NCBI GenBank assembly: GCA_963789025.1 | Contig: CAWBIT010000004.1 | Span: 1-64,000 of the forward strand | Reading direction: 5' to 3' | From: AP-15 sp963789025 | GTDB lineage: Bacteria; Pseudomonadota; Alphaproteobacteria; ATCC43930; CGMCC-115725 | Length of the DNA stretch: 64,000 bases | Part shown: positions 1-8,423 of the stretch, in pieces | Layout of the letters: the number at the start of each line of letters is the position of its first letter | Numbering within the stretch: the stretch's first letter is position 1 | Made by a program: the position numbers and the translations under genes | The notes under the pieces: generated by a model | Seen by the model: the letters and a program-made list of their open reading frames with translations, nothing else | What the model was told of the DNA's origin: nothing | Databases searched by the model: none

Positions 1-2
1 GC

Positions 3-290
3 TCGATCTGCACTAAAAAGGGCATCCTGCACCTGATCGTGCCGCCCGAACAGTTCGAGCTGTTGCAGGGCGAGGAGGACCTTGCGACCTACCAATTCAA
101 CACCAATACGGCGAAACACACATTCTGCCGGCATTGCGGCATCCATGCCTTTTACGTGCCGCGCTCGGACCCCGATAAGATCAGTGTCAATGCCCGCTGT
201 CTGAAGGGGATAGATCCGGCGGCGCTGAAGCCGACCAGCTTTTTCGACGGACGAGATTGGGAAGAGGCTCAAGCGGCGCGGCAAAAGTAG
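3..290 (+). CDS. GFA-family protein (glutathione-dependent formaldehyde-activating enzyme fold), 5' partial
   Basis: The frame is already open at the window edge and runs to a TAG. The first visible residues, SICTKKGILHLIV, and the later CRHCGIHAFYVPRSDP are typical of the second half of the GFA/CENP-V zinc fold, where the CxxC in CRHCG is one half of a structural zinc site. The amino-terminal cysteine pair lies outside the window. GFA proteins are small cytoplasmic zinc proteins whose substrate is usually unknown; the formaldehyde-glutathione role of the founding member should not be assumed. The remaining C-terminus (FFDGRDWEEAQ) is intact and of normal length for the family. Family assignment is secure, specific function is not. 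Confidence 0.85.
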   Translation, partial: SICTKKGILHLIVPPEQFELLQGEEDLATYQFNTNTAKHTFCRHCGIHAFYVPRSDPDKISVNARCLKGIDPAALKPTSFFDGRDWEEAQAARQK

Positions 291-565
291 CTCGGAGCGC
301 GTTCACAGTCTATCGCTCGGGCGCTACGTTATCGATTCGCTTCCCTCGCTATTACCCTGTCTGAATAGCCGAACGGATTACCCCCGGTTCGCCGTAAAAC
401 GGCGCTCCTCTCCTGGTCTGCCGAAAAGCAAGACAGAAAAACTTGTCGTGCGGCGTGGTTGTCGCTAACGCGTGCTTGCGATGATCAACCAAGAGTGGGT
501 ACCGAATGGGATGCTCGAACGGGTCTGCCCGGTGGCTCGGATCGGTCGGAGCGCGCCGCCTCCAA

Positions 566-1816
566 ATGATATTGCGGCTGCTGCCGATCCTGCTTCTCGC
601 TGCCTGCGGGCAGCAGGGTGCATATGGCCCCGGCGGCGGGCGGATGGAGATCGGCGCGGACGGCTGGAAGTGGGCGTCACCGCAGCGCTACTACCCGCCG
701 CCGGGCCCGCCCGAGGATCCCTGGGGCCCCTATATCCGCGAGGCCGCTGCGCGATTCCAAGTGCCCGGGCACTGGGTGCGAGCGGTTATGCATCAGGAAT
801 TGGGCGGTGAGCAGCAGGCCACCTCCCCCGTCGGGGCGATGGGACTGATGCAGGTCATGCCCGCAACCTATGAGGGACTGCGGGTACGTTACCAGCTCGG
901 CGACGACCCCTACGACCCGCACAACAACATTCTGGCAGGTACCGCTTATATCCGAGAAATGTATGATCGGTACGGCGCGCCGGGCTTTCTGGCCGCCTAT
1001 AATGCGGGTCCCGATCGCGTCGACAGCTATTTGGCCGGCCACGGGCCGCTGCCGGACGAGACCGTAAACTATCTCGCCGCTATCACGCCCAATCTCGGCA
1101 GCGAGGTACCGCGGTCAGGGCCTTTTGCGGTGTATGCCTCCCGCTCTGGTCGTGGGCAGAGGCCAACCATCGCCAGCCTGGCGGCGGGATGCGACGTGAA
1201 CGCCGCGTATGATCCAAACCATCCTTGTACGACCCTGCTGCACGCCGCGGAGCAACCGGCGCCAATCCAAACGGCCATGGCCCCCCAGCTGGGCGCGAAT
1301 GGCTGCGACGTGAACGCGGCCTACGATCCCCGCCACCCCTGCACCTCCCTCCCGCAGACGGCAGCGGTGTCGCACGCGCCGTCGGCTCAGCAGATTGCGG
1401 CGGTGAAGATGGCGTCGGCTGACGGCCACGCCGCGATCGGGACGATCCGCGTCCCGGCGCCGGCAGGAGCCCACCAGGTTGCCGCGGCGACGCCCGCGGC
1501 CTATTACCGACCAGCGACGCCGCCATCCCGGCAACAGGCGAGCCATCCCGCCGAGCCGCACGGCGATTGGGCGATCCAGGTAGGCGCCTTCGCCAGTCCG
1601 GCCCTCGCCCGTACGGTGGCCGAGGGCGCCCGCGCGCAGGCGCCGGACCAGCTCCGCTCCGCCGCCCTGGCGCTGCAGCCGACTGCGCCGTTCGGCAACA
1701 AGGTGCTCTATCGCGCCCGTCTTGCTCATTTGTCGGCCAGCGCCGCGTCGAGCGCGTGCGCGCGTCTCAACCACCGCCAACTGCCCTGCGTCGTCGTCCC
1801 GCCCAACCGCTCGTAG
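566..1816 (+). CDS. Lipoprotein lytic transglycosylase (SLT domain) with C-terminal SPOR domain
   Basis: Predicted to cleave peptidoglycan glycan strands in the periplasm. I start it at ATG 566 because this gives a proper lipoprotein signal (MILRLLPILLLAACG, lipobox cysteine C14); an in-frame start at 506 would bury the signal. The SLT catalytic domain covers about residues 52-165: candidate acid E78 in HQE, the GLMQVMPATY motif and the AYNAGP motif. A low-complexity linker follows, containing two copies of GCDVNAAYDPxHPC. A SPOR domain (about 335-415, beginning WAIQVGAFAS) would bind denuded septal glycan. It stands alone, with greB downstream on the same strand. The duplicated linker motif with paired cysteines is unusual and could be a disulfide-bonded repeat. 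Confidence 0.9.
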   Translation: MILRLLPILLLAACGQQGAYGPGGGRMEIGADGWKWASPQRYYPPPGPPEDPWGPYIREAAARFQVPGHWVRAVMHQELGGEQQATSPVGAMGLMQVMPATYEGLRVRYQLGDDPYDPHNNILAGTAYIREMYDRYGAPGFLAAYNAGPDRVDSYLAGHGPLPDETVNYLAAITPNLGSEVPRSGPFAVYASRSGRGQRPTIASLAAGCDVNAAYDPNHPCTTLLHAAEQPAPIQTAMAPQLGANGCDVNAAYDPRHPCTSLPQTAAVSHAPSAQQIAAVKMASADGHAAIGTIRVPAPAGAHQVAAATPAAYYRPATPPSRQQASHPAEPHGDWAIQVGAFASPALARTVAEGARAQAPDQLRSAALALQPTAPFGNKVLYRARLAHLSASAASSACARLNHRQLPCVVVPPNRS

Positions 1817-1859
1817 CCGCAATCGACCGCGCAAAGGACGGGGTGACTGATCGTGATGG

Positions 1860-2060
1860 TCACTGTGGCTGCGACCGAAACCATTCGATCAAGCGGGCCG
1901 CCTGCGGGTCCGTGCGCTGACCCACCAAGGTGGTGACCGCGATCTTTTTTCCCGGCACCTCGTAAATATTCCAGACGATGACTTGGTCTACGCCGGATTT
2001 CTCGATATAGTCCCGCGGCGCTCCGACTCCTCCCGGATCGCGTCCTTACCGGCACAAGGG
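1860..2060 (-). pseudogene. Remnant of a small unidentified protein gene
   Basis: On the minus strand a protein-like reading ends at the TGA at 1862-1860, with segments such as VDQVIVWNIYEVPGKK and DPQAARLIEWFRSQPQ. Upstream (about 2030) the plausible frame (DAIREESERR) is offset, so a frameshift seems to separate start from body, and I see no clean start codon. I do not recognise the family. The only support is composition and the regular look of the peptide. It could equally be a chance reading of the transglycosylase-greB intergenic DNA. Confidence 0.25.
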
Positions 2061-2169
2061 CTCCAGCATAGATCGCCGTATTGGACGATCATATCATCCC
2101 TATAAAGGCGAGCGCCGCGGCAACGTCGCCGCGGCTATAACAGATCTGAGATTGCCGCATTGCGAGAGG

Positions 2170-2181
2170 AGGAGGTGATCT
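2170..2181 (+). promoter_or_regulatory. Very strong Shine-Dalgarno of greB
   Basis: The sequence AGGAGGTGATCT directly before ATG 2183 matches 11 consecutive bases of the anti-SD complement. It fixes the greB start and predicts efficient initiation. Confidence 0.8.
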
Positions 2182-2182
2182 G

Positions 2183-2749
2183 ATGAGCAAAGCCTTCGTC
2201 AAGGAATTGGACGCCGAGGCTGACCTCCCCGGCGAACCGCCGGCCGCTCCGCTCGGGTTCAAGAACTACATGACCCCAGGGGGTCACCGCCATATGCAGG
2301 ATGAATTGCGCCAGCTGCTGCGCGTGGAGCGCCCGAAAGTGGTGGAGACAGTGGCGTGGGCGGCCGGCAATGGCGACCGTTCCGAGAACGGCGACTACAT
2401 CTACGGCAAGCGGCGCCTGCGCGAGATCGACCGGCGCCTCCGCTTCCTGACGAAGCGGCTGGAAAGCGCCGAGGTCGTCGACCCGCGGCGGCAAAAGCGG
2501 CGCGACCAGGTGTTCTTCGGCGCGACCGTCACCTACGCCACCGAGGACGGAGCCGAAACCACGATCACGATTGTCGGCATCGACGAAGCCGATTTCGCGC
2601 GCGGCCAGGTCAGCTGGGTGTCCCCGATCGCCCGTGCACTGCTCAACGCGCATGAGGGTGACACCGTCGAACTTCGCGCCCCCGCCGGCGTCGAGCAGAT
2701 CGAGGTGCTCGAAATCCGCTACGCCGGTGCCGACGACGCGGCAGGCTGA
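2183..2749 (+). CDS. greB: Transcript cleavage factor GreA/GreB family (GreB)
   Basis: Stimulates the intrinsic RNA-cleavage activity of backtracked RNA polymerase by inserting its coiled-coil tip into the secondary channel. The 188 residues show the N-terminal coiled coil (about 30-105) carrying the tip acidic cluster in the GDRSENGDYIYGKRRLREID motif, which is diagnostic of Gre factors. A C-terminal FKBP-like domain follows (about 110-185; VTYATEDGAETTITIVG, then GDTVEL). The Ala-rich end and a 25-residue N-terminal extension are normal for alphaproteobacterial GreB. The start is set by the SD 1 bp upstream. Single gene, no operon partner seen. Confidence 0.95.
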   Translation: MSKAFVKELDAEADLPGEPPAAPLGFKNYMTPGGHRHMQDELRQLLRVERPKVVETVAWAAGNGDRSENGDYIYGKRRLREIDRRLRFLTKRLESAEVVDPRRQKRRDQVFFGATVTYATEDGAETTITIVGIDEADFARGQVSWVSPIARALLNAHEGDTVELRAPAGVEQIEVLEIRYAGADDAAG

Positions 2750-3405
2750 AGCCCCGGATCCAGGGGCTCTGTGGCGACCTTCGCCGTGAGCAACGTGGGA
2801 GCTTTCGCCGCGCGCTCTGCTGGGAATGTGAGGATCAAGCCCCCTGGGATCCATTTGAACTCCACGTCTTTCTCGACCTCGGCTCCGAGGGCTCCTCGGA
2901 CATCCTCACCGATGGGTCCATTACGCCGACCCGGACCTTTGATGGCGCGATGGCACATGCAAACAGACGGCCTGTCATCAGCCGAAGGCCGCGGTCGGTG
3001 TCGCGCAGGTACCATGCGTTGCCACGCTCCTCATCGGCGCACTCAATAGCGAAAGCCATAAAACGCAGCGCCTCGTGTCGCCTCGTTCGGAATTGACAGT
3101 TCCAGCGTCCTGCGGACCCGTTCCTCGACGCCCGCACGCTGGTTCCATGTGCCATCGGCGGCGTTGAAGATCGCGGTCGGCTCCTCGTTCGCGACCTCGT
3201 GTCTTGAACGCGCCTTTCGGAACTCCGAGAACTCCGGGAACCGACTTTCCAGAAAAGCAATATCAATAGCCGCGGGTCGGCTAGCATAGAACGTCGAAAT
3301 TTCGGCTTTGGGACATCTACGGCGGCAGCGGCCCGTTGGCGGCGCGGCAGGTCAAACTCAATAAGCGGACCCTCACACCGCAAACCGAGCGGCGTTCCTT
3401 TTTTG
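2750..3405 (-). pseudogene. Frameshifted remnant of an unidentified protein gene
   Basis: Three overlapping minus-strand frames each read as good protein in turn: EISTFYASRPAAIDIAFLES and VEERVRRTLELSIPNEATRG (about 3300-3075), then MAFAIECADEERGNAWYLRD and APSKVRVGVM (about 3060-2915), then EDVRGALGAEVEKDVEFKW (about 2900-2760). Joined, they suggest one protein of roughly 210 residues broken by two frameshifts near 3070 and 2910. Its 5' end abuts the 3' end of the group II intron at 3412, and its 3' end runs up to greB. I do not recognise the family. The consistent joining of three frames is the evidence for a former gene. Confidence 0.4.
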
Positions 3406-3411
3406 TTCGCG

Positions 3412-5317
3412 GTAGGGACGCCCATTGCTGAGCGCCCCCCGCACAGATCCGAGCGAGCCCAATTCGGGCACTCGGCTCCTACCTCGGGTGTCTGACGGCA
3501 AAGCGCACACTGGGCCAAGGATGAAGGATACGCGGCTTGGGGAGGAACTCATCCGCGAGCTTCGCCATCTGCGTCCATACCAGCCTTGTCCTCTGACTGC
3601 GCCGGCGTAGCCGCCGATGCCAGAGAATGATGACGTGGTATCGGAATGCAGAAATCGCGGCGCCATTGGTCGGCACCGCGTGGTAGGCGAAATACCCGGC
3701 GACGATTTGCCCGAGCCATTTTCCTGTTTGAGGAATTGGCCAGTGCATTTGCCGTCGTAATCCTTCTTTGATTTCCTGGAGCTTGGCCCTCATGCGGTCA
3801 CGGCGCGACTTCCTTTTGATTTGGAAATCACCCCGCCGAGATTTGCCGCAAATGAGCACAAAACCCAGGAACTTGAAGGTCTCCGGCTTGGCGAGCCCGC
3901 GCTTTTTGCAGTTCTGCGCCGCAAAGCGACCGAACTCAATCAGGCGGGTCTTGTCCGGGTGAAGCGACAGCGAGAACTCCCGCAGCCTTTCGCGCATCGC
4001 GTCCCAAAAGCGCCGAGCGTCTTTCTCATGCTGGAAGCCGACGACCAGGTTGTCGGCGTATCTAACCATGATCATGTCGCCCGTGGCCTCGCGCCGTCGC
4101 CAGCGTTCGGCCCAGAGATCGAAGACGTAATGAAGATAGACGTTCGCGAGCAACGGTGAAATCACCGAGCCTTGCCCCGTCCCTTTCTCCTCAACCGTCA
4201 CGATCCCGTCTTCGAGGACGCCGGCTCGCAGCCATTTCTGGACCAGCCGGAGGATGCGCGTGTCGCCTATCCGGTGCTCCAGGAAGCGGACCACCCATTG
4301 CTGAGAGACCTCCGTGAAGAACGACCGGATGTCGGCGTCGAGTATGAAGTTCACCTTCCTGCTGCTGATCCCGACGATCAACGCGTCCAGCGCGTCGTGC
4401 TGGCTGCGCCTCGGCCGAAACCCATACGAGAACCCGAGGAAATCCTCCTCAAAGATCGCGCTCAGCACCGCAGCCGTGGCCCTCTGGACGATTTTGTCCT
4501 CGAGCGCGGCGACCGCAAGCGGGCGCTTGCTGCCGTCTTCCTTCGGAATGTAGCTCCGACGCGACGGCAGTGCCCGGTACGCTCCTCTTTTGACCCGCGC
4601 GTGCAGATCCTCGATCCTGCGATCGAGGTCCTCTTCGTAGGTCTCCCACGTCATCCCGTCGACGCCGGGCGCAGCGTCACGCTTCATCGCGTAGAACGCC
4701 GTTCGCAGCATGGCGCGGTCGACGTGGTGCAAGAGCGAAGTGAACCTCTCCTTTTTCCCTTGCCGTGCCGCTTGCCGTACGCGTTCCAGCGCCTGTGACA
4801 CACTTGCCCGGTCCTGCGCCCGGCGCGTGCTTTGCTGGCCCGCGTTCCCCTTGGTCTCCGCCCTTGGCTCCACCGGCTCCGCGGCGGACCGCTCCGCTTT
4901 GTTCGTCGGCTTCTCAGCTACTACGACGGAGTCAGACTTCTCGGGCTCGTGCATCACCGGCTACGGCTCCTCACCTTCCCGATGCGGGCCTGCGGTGTCC
5001 ATCCGCAGGCCGAACCCGAGATCTCCCGGTTCCCGTGCAAAGAGCTTCCACACATGCCAGGGTCTTCGACCACGCCGGGCCGGACGGGTGCTCGCGATAA
5101 TGCCCCCATCCATGTTGCCTTCCGCGATTCTGAGCACGTCGGCACCCGGGACAAATCTTGTTTTCGCGGCTCAATGGCTGGCCTATGCGCTCCCCTGCCG
5201 ACGCTTCGCCGACACCCTCACGGATGCCCGCGCACGGCTTGGGGCCGATGTGGATCGCTATTCCTTCATCGTAGTGGACTTGCACCACCTACTCTTTGCC
5301 GGTTTCGACCGGCGCAC
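3412..5317 (-). mobile_element. Group II intron, copy 1 (RT active site mutated)
   Basis: A 1906-bp element with a GTGCG 5' terminus (complement of 5313-5317) and a 3' end ...GTCCCTAC at 3412. Next to the RT stop lies a domain V hairpin (complement of about 3447-3478): GAGCCGAG stem, a GAAT-type loop, a two-base bulge, and CTCGGATC closing. A domain VI-like hairpin follows. The whole element is closely similar to copy 2 at 24325-26228 on the other strand, which confirms both ends by comparison. The 5' exon ends in ATTTCTG, preceded by an AGAAAT...ATTTCT hairpin, as in copy 2. A serine recombinase gene is divergently placed just outside the 5' end. The encoded RT carries YADN instead of YADD, so mobility is probably lost although splicing may persist. 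Confidence 0.85.
3479..4957 (-). CDS. ltrA: Group II intron reverse transcriptase/maturase with altered catalytic motif (YADN)
   Basis: A 492-residue intron-encoded protein with RT fingers and palm (about 85-345) and a maturase/X domain (about 370-490, ending LHPWPSVRFAVRHPR), with no HNH endonuclease domain. It is present in full length, and its stop codon touches domain V. The central RT motif reads RYADNLVVGF: the second metal-binding aspartate is asparagine at residue 303 (codon AAC, complement of 4049-4051). Copy 2 has RYADDTVVGF at the same place. In reverse transcriptases this residue is needed for catalysis, so DNA synthesis should be abolished while RNA binding and maturase activity could remain. 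An AAC sequencing error is the main alternative. Confidence 0.9.
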   Translation of the reverse strand: MMHEPEKSDSVVVAEKPTNKAERSAAEPVEPRAETKGNAGQQSTRRAQDRASVSQALERVRQAARQGKKERFTSLLHHVDRAMLRTAFYAMKRDAAPGVDGMTWETYEEDLDRRIEDLHARVKRGAYRALPSRRSYIPKEDGSKRPLAVAALEDKIVQRATAAVLSAIFEEDFLGFSYGFRPRRSQHDALDALIVGISSRKVNFILDADIRSFFTEVSQQWVVRFLEHRIGDTRILRLVQKWLRAGVLEDGIVTVEEKGTGQGSVISPLLANVYLHYVFDLWAERWRRREATGDMIMVRYADNLVVGFQHEKDARRFWDAMRERLREFSLSLHPDKTRLIEFGRFAAQNCKKRGLAKPETFKFLGFVLICGKSRRGDFQIKRKSRRDRMRAKLQEIKEGLRRQMHWPIPQTGKWLGQIVAGYFAYHAVPTNGAAISAFRYHVIILWHRRLRRRSQRTRLVWTQMAKLADEFLPKPRILHPWPSVRFAVRHPR

Positions 5318-5344
5318 CAGAAATCAAGACTTTCGGGAATTTCT
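5318..5344 (-). other. Hairpin at the 5' exon of intron copy 1
   Basis: AGAAAT (5319-5324) and ATTTCT (5339-5344) form a 6-bp stem around a 14-nt loop, one base from the intron's first nucleotide. Copy 2 has the same stem sequence at its own 5' boundary. Insertion just downstream of a hairpin is a known habit of group IIC introns; applying that here is inference. Confidence 0.55.
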
Positions 5345-5385
5345 CTTGACCTGAGCCGATCAATGGCTTAGACTTCCCGTAAGAT

Positions 5386-5955
5386 ATGACTGAAAGTCAC
5401 CCGCAAAACCGACGTCTCGGTTATGCTCGCGTCAGCACCTACGGCCAGACCCTCGACGCGCAGCTTGAGCAGCTTCGCGGTGTGGGATGCACCAAGATTT
5501 ACCGCGAGAAGGTGACCGGCGCACGGCCTGACCGCCGCCAGCTTCTCGACATGCTCAAGCATCTCGCCCCCGGCGATACGGTGATCGTGACGCGCATAGA
5601 CCGCCTCGCGCGCAGCACCTTTGACCTGTTCGCCATCGTCAAGAATATCGTGGACGCCAAGGCGCAATTCCGGTCGCTCGCGGAGCCGTGGGCCGACACC
5701 GGCACCAGCACCGGGCGCTTGATGATTGCCGTTTTGGGTGGCCTCGCGGACGTGGAGCGCGATTTAATCCGCACCCGCACCGCCGAGGGTCGCAACCGGG
5801 CGCAGAAGCGCGGACAGCACATGGGCCGTCCCCCGAAATTGACGGCAGCACAACAGGCCGAGGCCCGCCGTCGCCGAGCGGAGGGCGCGACGCTCGCCAA
5901 ACTGGCCCGCAGCTACGATGTTGGCAAAAGCACGATTTCGCGGCTCGCGGAATAA
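5386..5955 (+). CDS. Serine recombinase (resolvase/invertase family)
   Basis: A 189-residue small serine recombinase that would cut and rejoin DNA through a 5'-phosphoserine intermediate. The N-terminal catalytic domain (about 10-145) starts LGYARVSTYGQT with the nucleophile in the ARVS motif. It contains RIDRLARSTFDL, with the conserved arginines, and GRLMIAVLGGLADVERDLI. The C-terminal helix-turn-helix (about 150-188) ends VGKSTISRLAE. Length and order are standard. It lies 69 bp from intron copy 1 in the opposite direction, and its stop is only 7 bp before the next gene start (5963). It is clearly related to the decayed recombinase at 21.8-22.2 kb (shared LAEPWADTGTSTGRLMIAVL). Which recombination site it uses is not visible. 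Confidence 0.92.
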   Translation: MTESHPQNRRLGYARVSTYGQTLDAQLEQLRGVGCTKIYREKVTGARPDRRQLLDMLKHLAPGDTVIVTRIDRLARSTFDLFAIVKNIVDAKAQFRSLAEPWADTGTSTGRLMIAVLGGLADVERDLIRTRTAEGRNRAQKRGQHMGRPPKLTAAQQAEARRRRAEGATLAKLARSYDVGKSTISRLAE

Positions 5956-5962
5956 GTGAACC

Positions 5963-7241
5963 ATGCCAACTATCGCTTCCTCCAACGTTCCACCTCCGAA
6001 GTCCTGGGATGAGTTCGAGGACATTGTGCTCTCAGCGGCTAAGCACGTTGGAAGTCGAGCGATTTTTACCGCTATGGACGCCAAGGCCAGAAGCAGGACG
6101 GGGCGGACATTTGGGGACACGATGAGGAGCAGCATCATATCGGCATACAATGTAAGAACACTGTCGATGGCATCTCATTGGACGTCATCGAATCCGAAAT
6201 AAACCACGCGGAAGCGTTTGCACCCAAGCTCGACCATCTTTATGTAGCAACTACGGCGAAGCGTGATGCTCCCTTGCAAAGCGCTGTGCGCAAAATTCCC
6301 AAACAGCGCCATCAGGACAGTAAGTTTAGAGTTGATATCTTGTTTTGGGATGATGTGTGCCAGGATCTGGCACAAGACGATGACGTGTTTTTTAAGCACT
6401 ATCCTCAGTTCAGGAGGGGCGTTCATCAAAAGGTAATTGTCGGGATAACGCCGGAGCAACTACCAGCGATCCTCGAGGCTGCGACAGCCCCCTTAGCACG
6501 ACTTAATGCGGATCAGCAGGGGATCATCGCGGAACTTGGCCGCCAACTCGAGGCCAGCAAGGAGCAGGTTCTCGGATTTTTTCGGATCATTGGCGAGGCC
6601 GAGATTGAGGTGGAGACGGTCCCGCGCCGGCTAGTCCAAATCGCAGAAAGTTACAAGACTCTGGTTGCCCAAGCTGAGGCAGAGGCCGTCGACGATTTAG
6701 GAACGGCGCGCTTCAAGGCTGAACTTCGAGAGGCTTTGGACGCACTCGATTTGGATCGTGCTGACACGCTGCTCGCTCAAGCGCTGGCGGCCCAGGACCG
6801 TGACCTCGAGAACCGGGCCTTGCAGGCCGCAATTGCTTGTGCACGGCGAGGCCATCTCGCCCGGACGCGCTTACGTTACAACGAGGCGGCGCTCATTCGA
6901 AGCTGCTGCAGCGCGCTTGCCAGCAGGTCATGGTACACGCGGTGAGTATCTTTTCGAAAAAGCCCTTGCGCTCTGCCAGCAAGGCGAGGAGTTCGGCGAC
7001 AATGGTGCTCTGCAGCTCTCCATTCAAGCCTGGCGCGCTGTTTTGATCGTGTACCCACGCGAGCGCGCGCCGCTGCAATGGGCGGCAACGCAGAACAACC
7101 TCGGCAACGCGCTCCGGGTCCTGGGCGAGCGGGAGACCGGAGCGGGGCGTCTGGATGAGGCGGTCGAAGCCTGCCGCGCGGCGCTGGAGGTATACACGCG
7201 CGAACAGATGCCACTCGACTGGGCTATGGCGCAGAACAACC
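5963..7241 (+). pseudogene. PD-(D/E)XK nuclease-TPR protein, frameshifted and cut off by IS630
   Basis: The start MPTIASSNVPPPKSWDEFED is intact to about 6050. The protein then continues in the next frame as RWKSSDFYRYGRQGQKQDGA and IGIQCKNTVDG, which gives a D...QxK restriction-endonuclease-like core. ORF 6178-6945 continues it (LDVIESEINHAEAFAPKLDH), and near 6890 a second shift moves into a TPR-like C-terminus (LQWAATQNNLGNALRVLGER, then PLDWAMAQNNL). The reading stops at 7241, where the IS630 target TA begins. The parent was probably an accessory nuclease with TPR sensor repeats, of the kind found in defence or restriction loci; that role is inference. Two frameshifts plus truncation make it non-functional. 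Confidence 0.7.
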
Positions 7242-7253
7242 TAGTGCACTGAG

Positions 7254-8347
7254 TCAAACAGATGGTACAGGGCAGCGGTCGAGTTTGGCGAGTATGGCCT
7301 CGGCGGATTTGGTCCAGACAAAAGGTTTGGGGCTGACATTGTGCTCGGCGAGATAAGCATTGATGGCGGCCTGCAGGTCGGCGATCGATCGGAAGACGCC
7401 GCGGCGGATGCGCTGCCGGGTCATCTTGGAAAAGAAGTTCTCGACCGCGTTGAGCCAGGAGGCCGAGGTCGGGGTGAAGTGGAAGGTCCAGCGCGGATGG
7501 CGCGACAGCCAGGCCAACACCCCCGCCTTCGCGAGGGCAGGCTCTTAGGATGCTTATGGGTGGCATAGTTGTCGAGGACGACGTGGATCGGCTTGCCAGC
7601 TGCGACCTGGCGCTCGACGGCATTGAGAAAGCGGATAAATTCGAGGTGGCGGTGGCGCTGCATGCAGCGCCCGATCACCGTGCCGTCGAGCACGCTGAGG
7701 GCGGCGAACAGGGTGGTGGTGCCGTGGCGCTTGTAGTCGTGCGTCATGGTCTGCCAGCGCCCGGGCTTGATCGGCAGTCCGGGCTGGCTGCGGTCGAGCG
7801 CCTGGATCTGGCTCTTCTCGTCAATCGACAGCACCACGGCATGGGCCGGCGGGTCGATATAGAGCCCGACGATATCAGTCAGCTTGGTGGCAAAGCTGGG
7901 ATCGCGCGAGCGCTTGAAGGTGCGCAACCGGTGGGGCTGCAGTTTGTGCGCCCGCCAGATGCGCTGCACTGAGCCCACCGAAATGCCGATGGCCTTGGCC
8001 ATCGCCCGGCCGGTCCAATGGGTCGCCTGGTGCGGCGGCTCGGTGCAGGTCAGCGCCACCACCCGCGCCGTGGTTTCCGTCGCCAGCGGCGCCTTGCCGG
8101 GCTTGCGGGTCTTGTCGCGCAGCAGACCCTCGACCCCGCTCTCGGCAAAGCGCTGCTGCCACCGCCACACCGTCGGCCGGCTGACCCCGATGCTTTGCGC
8201 CACCCGCTGCACCGATGCTCGATCCGCCGAGGCGAGCACGATGCGTACCCGCTCGACATGCTTGCCCGGCCGGTTGCGGTCGGCCGCGATCGCCGCCAAT
8301 GGCTCGCGCTCCGCAGTGCTCACTACCACGCATACCTGTTGTGCCAT
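7254..8347 (-). pseudogene. IS630-family transposase, disrupted by a 23-bp palindromic insertion
   Basis: Start chosen at MAQQVCVVVSTAERE. The order is an N-terminal helix-turn-helix (about 50-75, SVQRVAQSIGVSRPTVWRWQ) and then the DDE core with first Asp in LSIDEKSQIQALDR and second in VVLDNYATHKHPK. After THKHPK the frame is lost: 23 bases (7521-7543) are inserted. The remainder, with the catalytic Glu region SWLNAVENFFSK and a C-terminus ending CPVPSV, continues in another frame to the TGA at 7254. Removing the 23 bases restores a continuous transposase of normal length. The element cannot move by itself. Confidence 0.85.
7521..7543. repeat. 23-bp palindrome-like insertion in the IS630 transposase
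   Basis: Read on the minus strand it is AGCCTGCCCTCGCGAAGGCG followed by GGG. CCTGCC can pair with GGCGGG (one G-T wobble) around a CTCGCGAA loop. It resembles short REP-like CG-rich hairpins and splits the transposase frame exactly between HPK and the following VLAWL. Confidence 0.6.
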
Positions 8348-8423
8348 GGCCCCGTCCCCCCACGCCATGACCCAGCATCGCATATCCAGCCGCGCTTGTG
8401 AATCCTATGAATGACTCAGAGCA

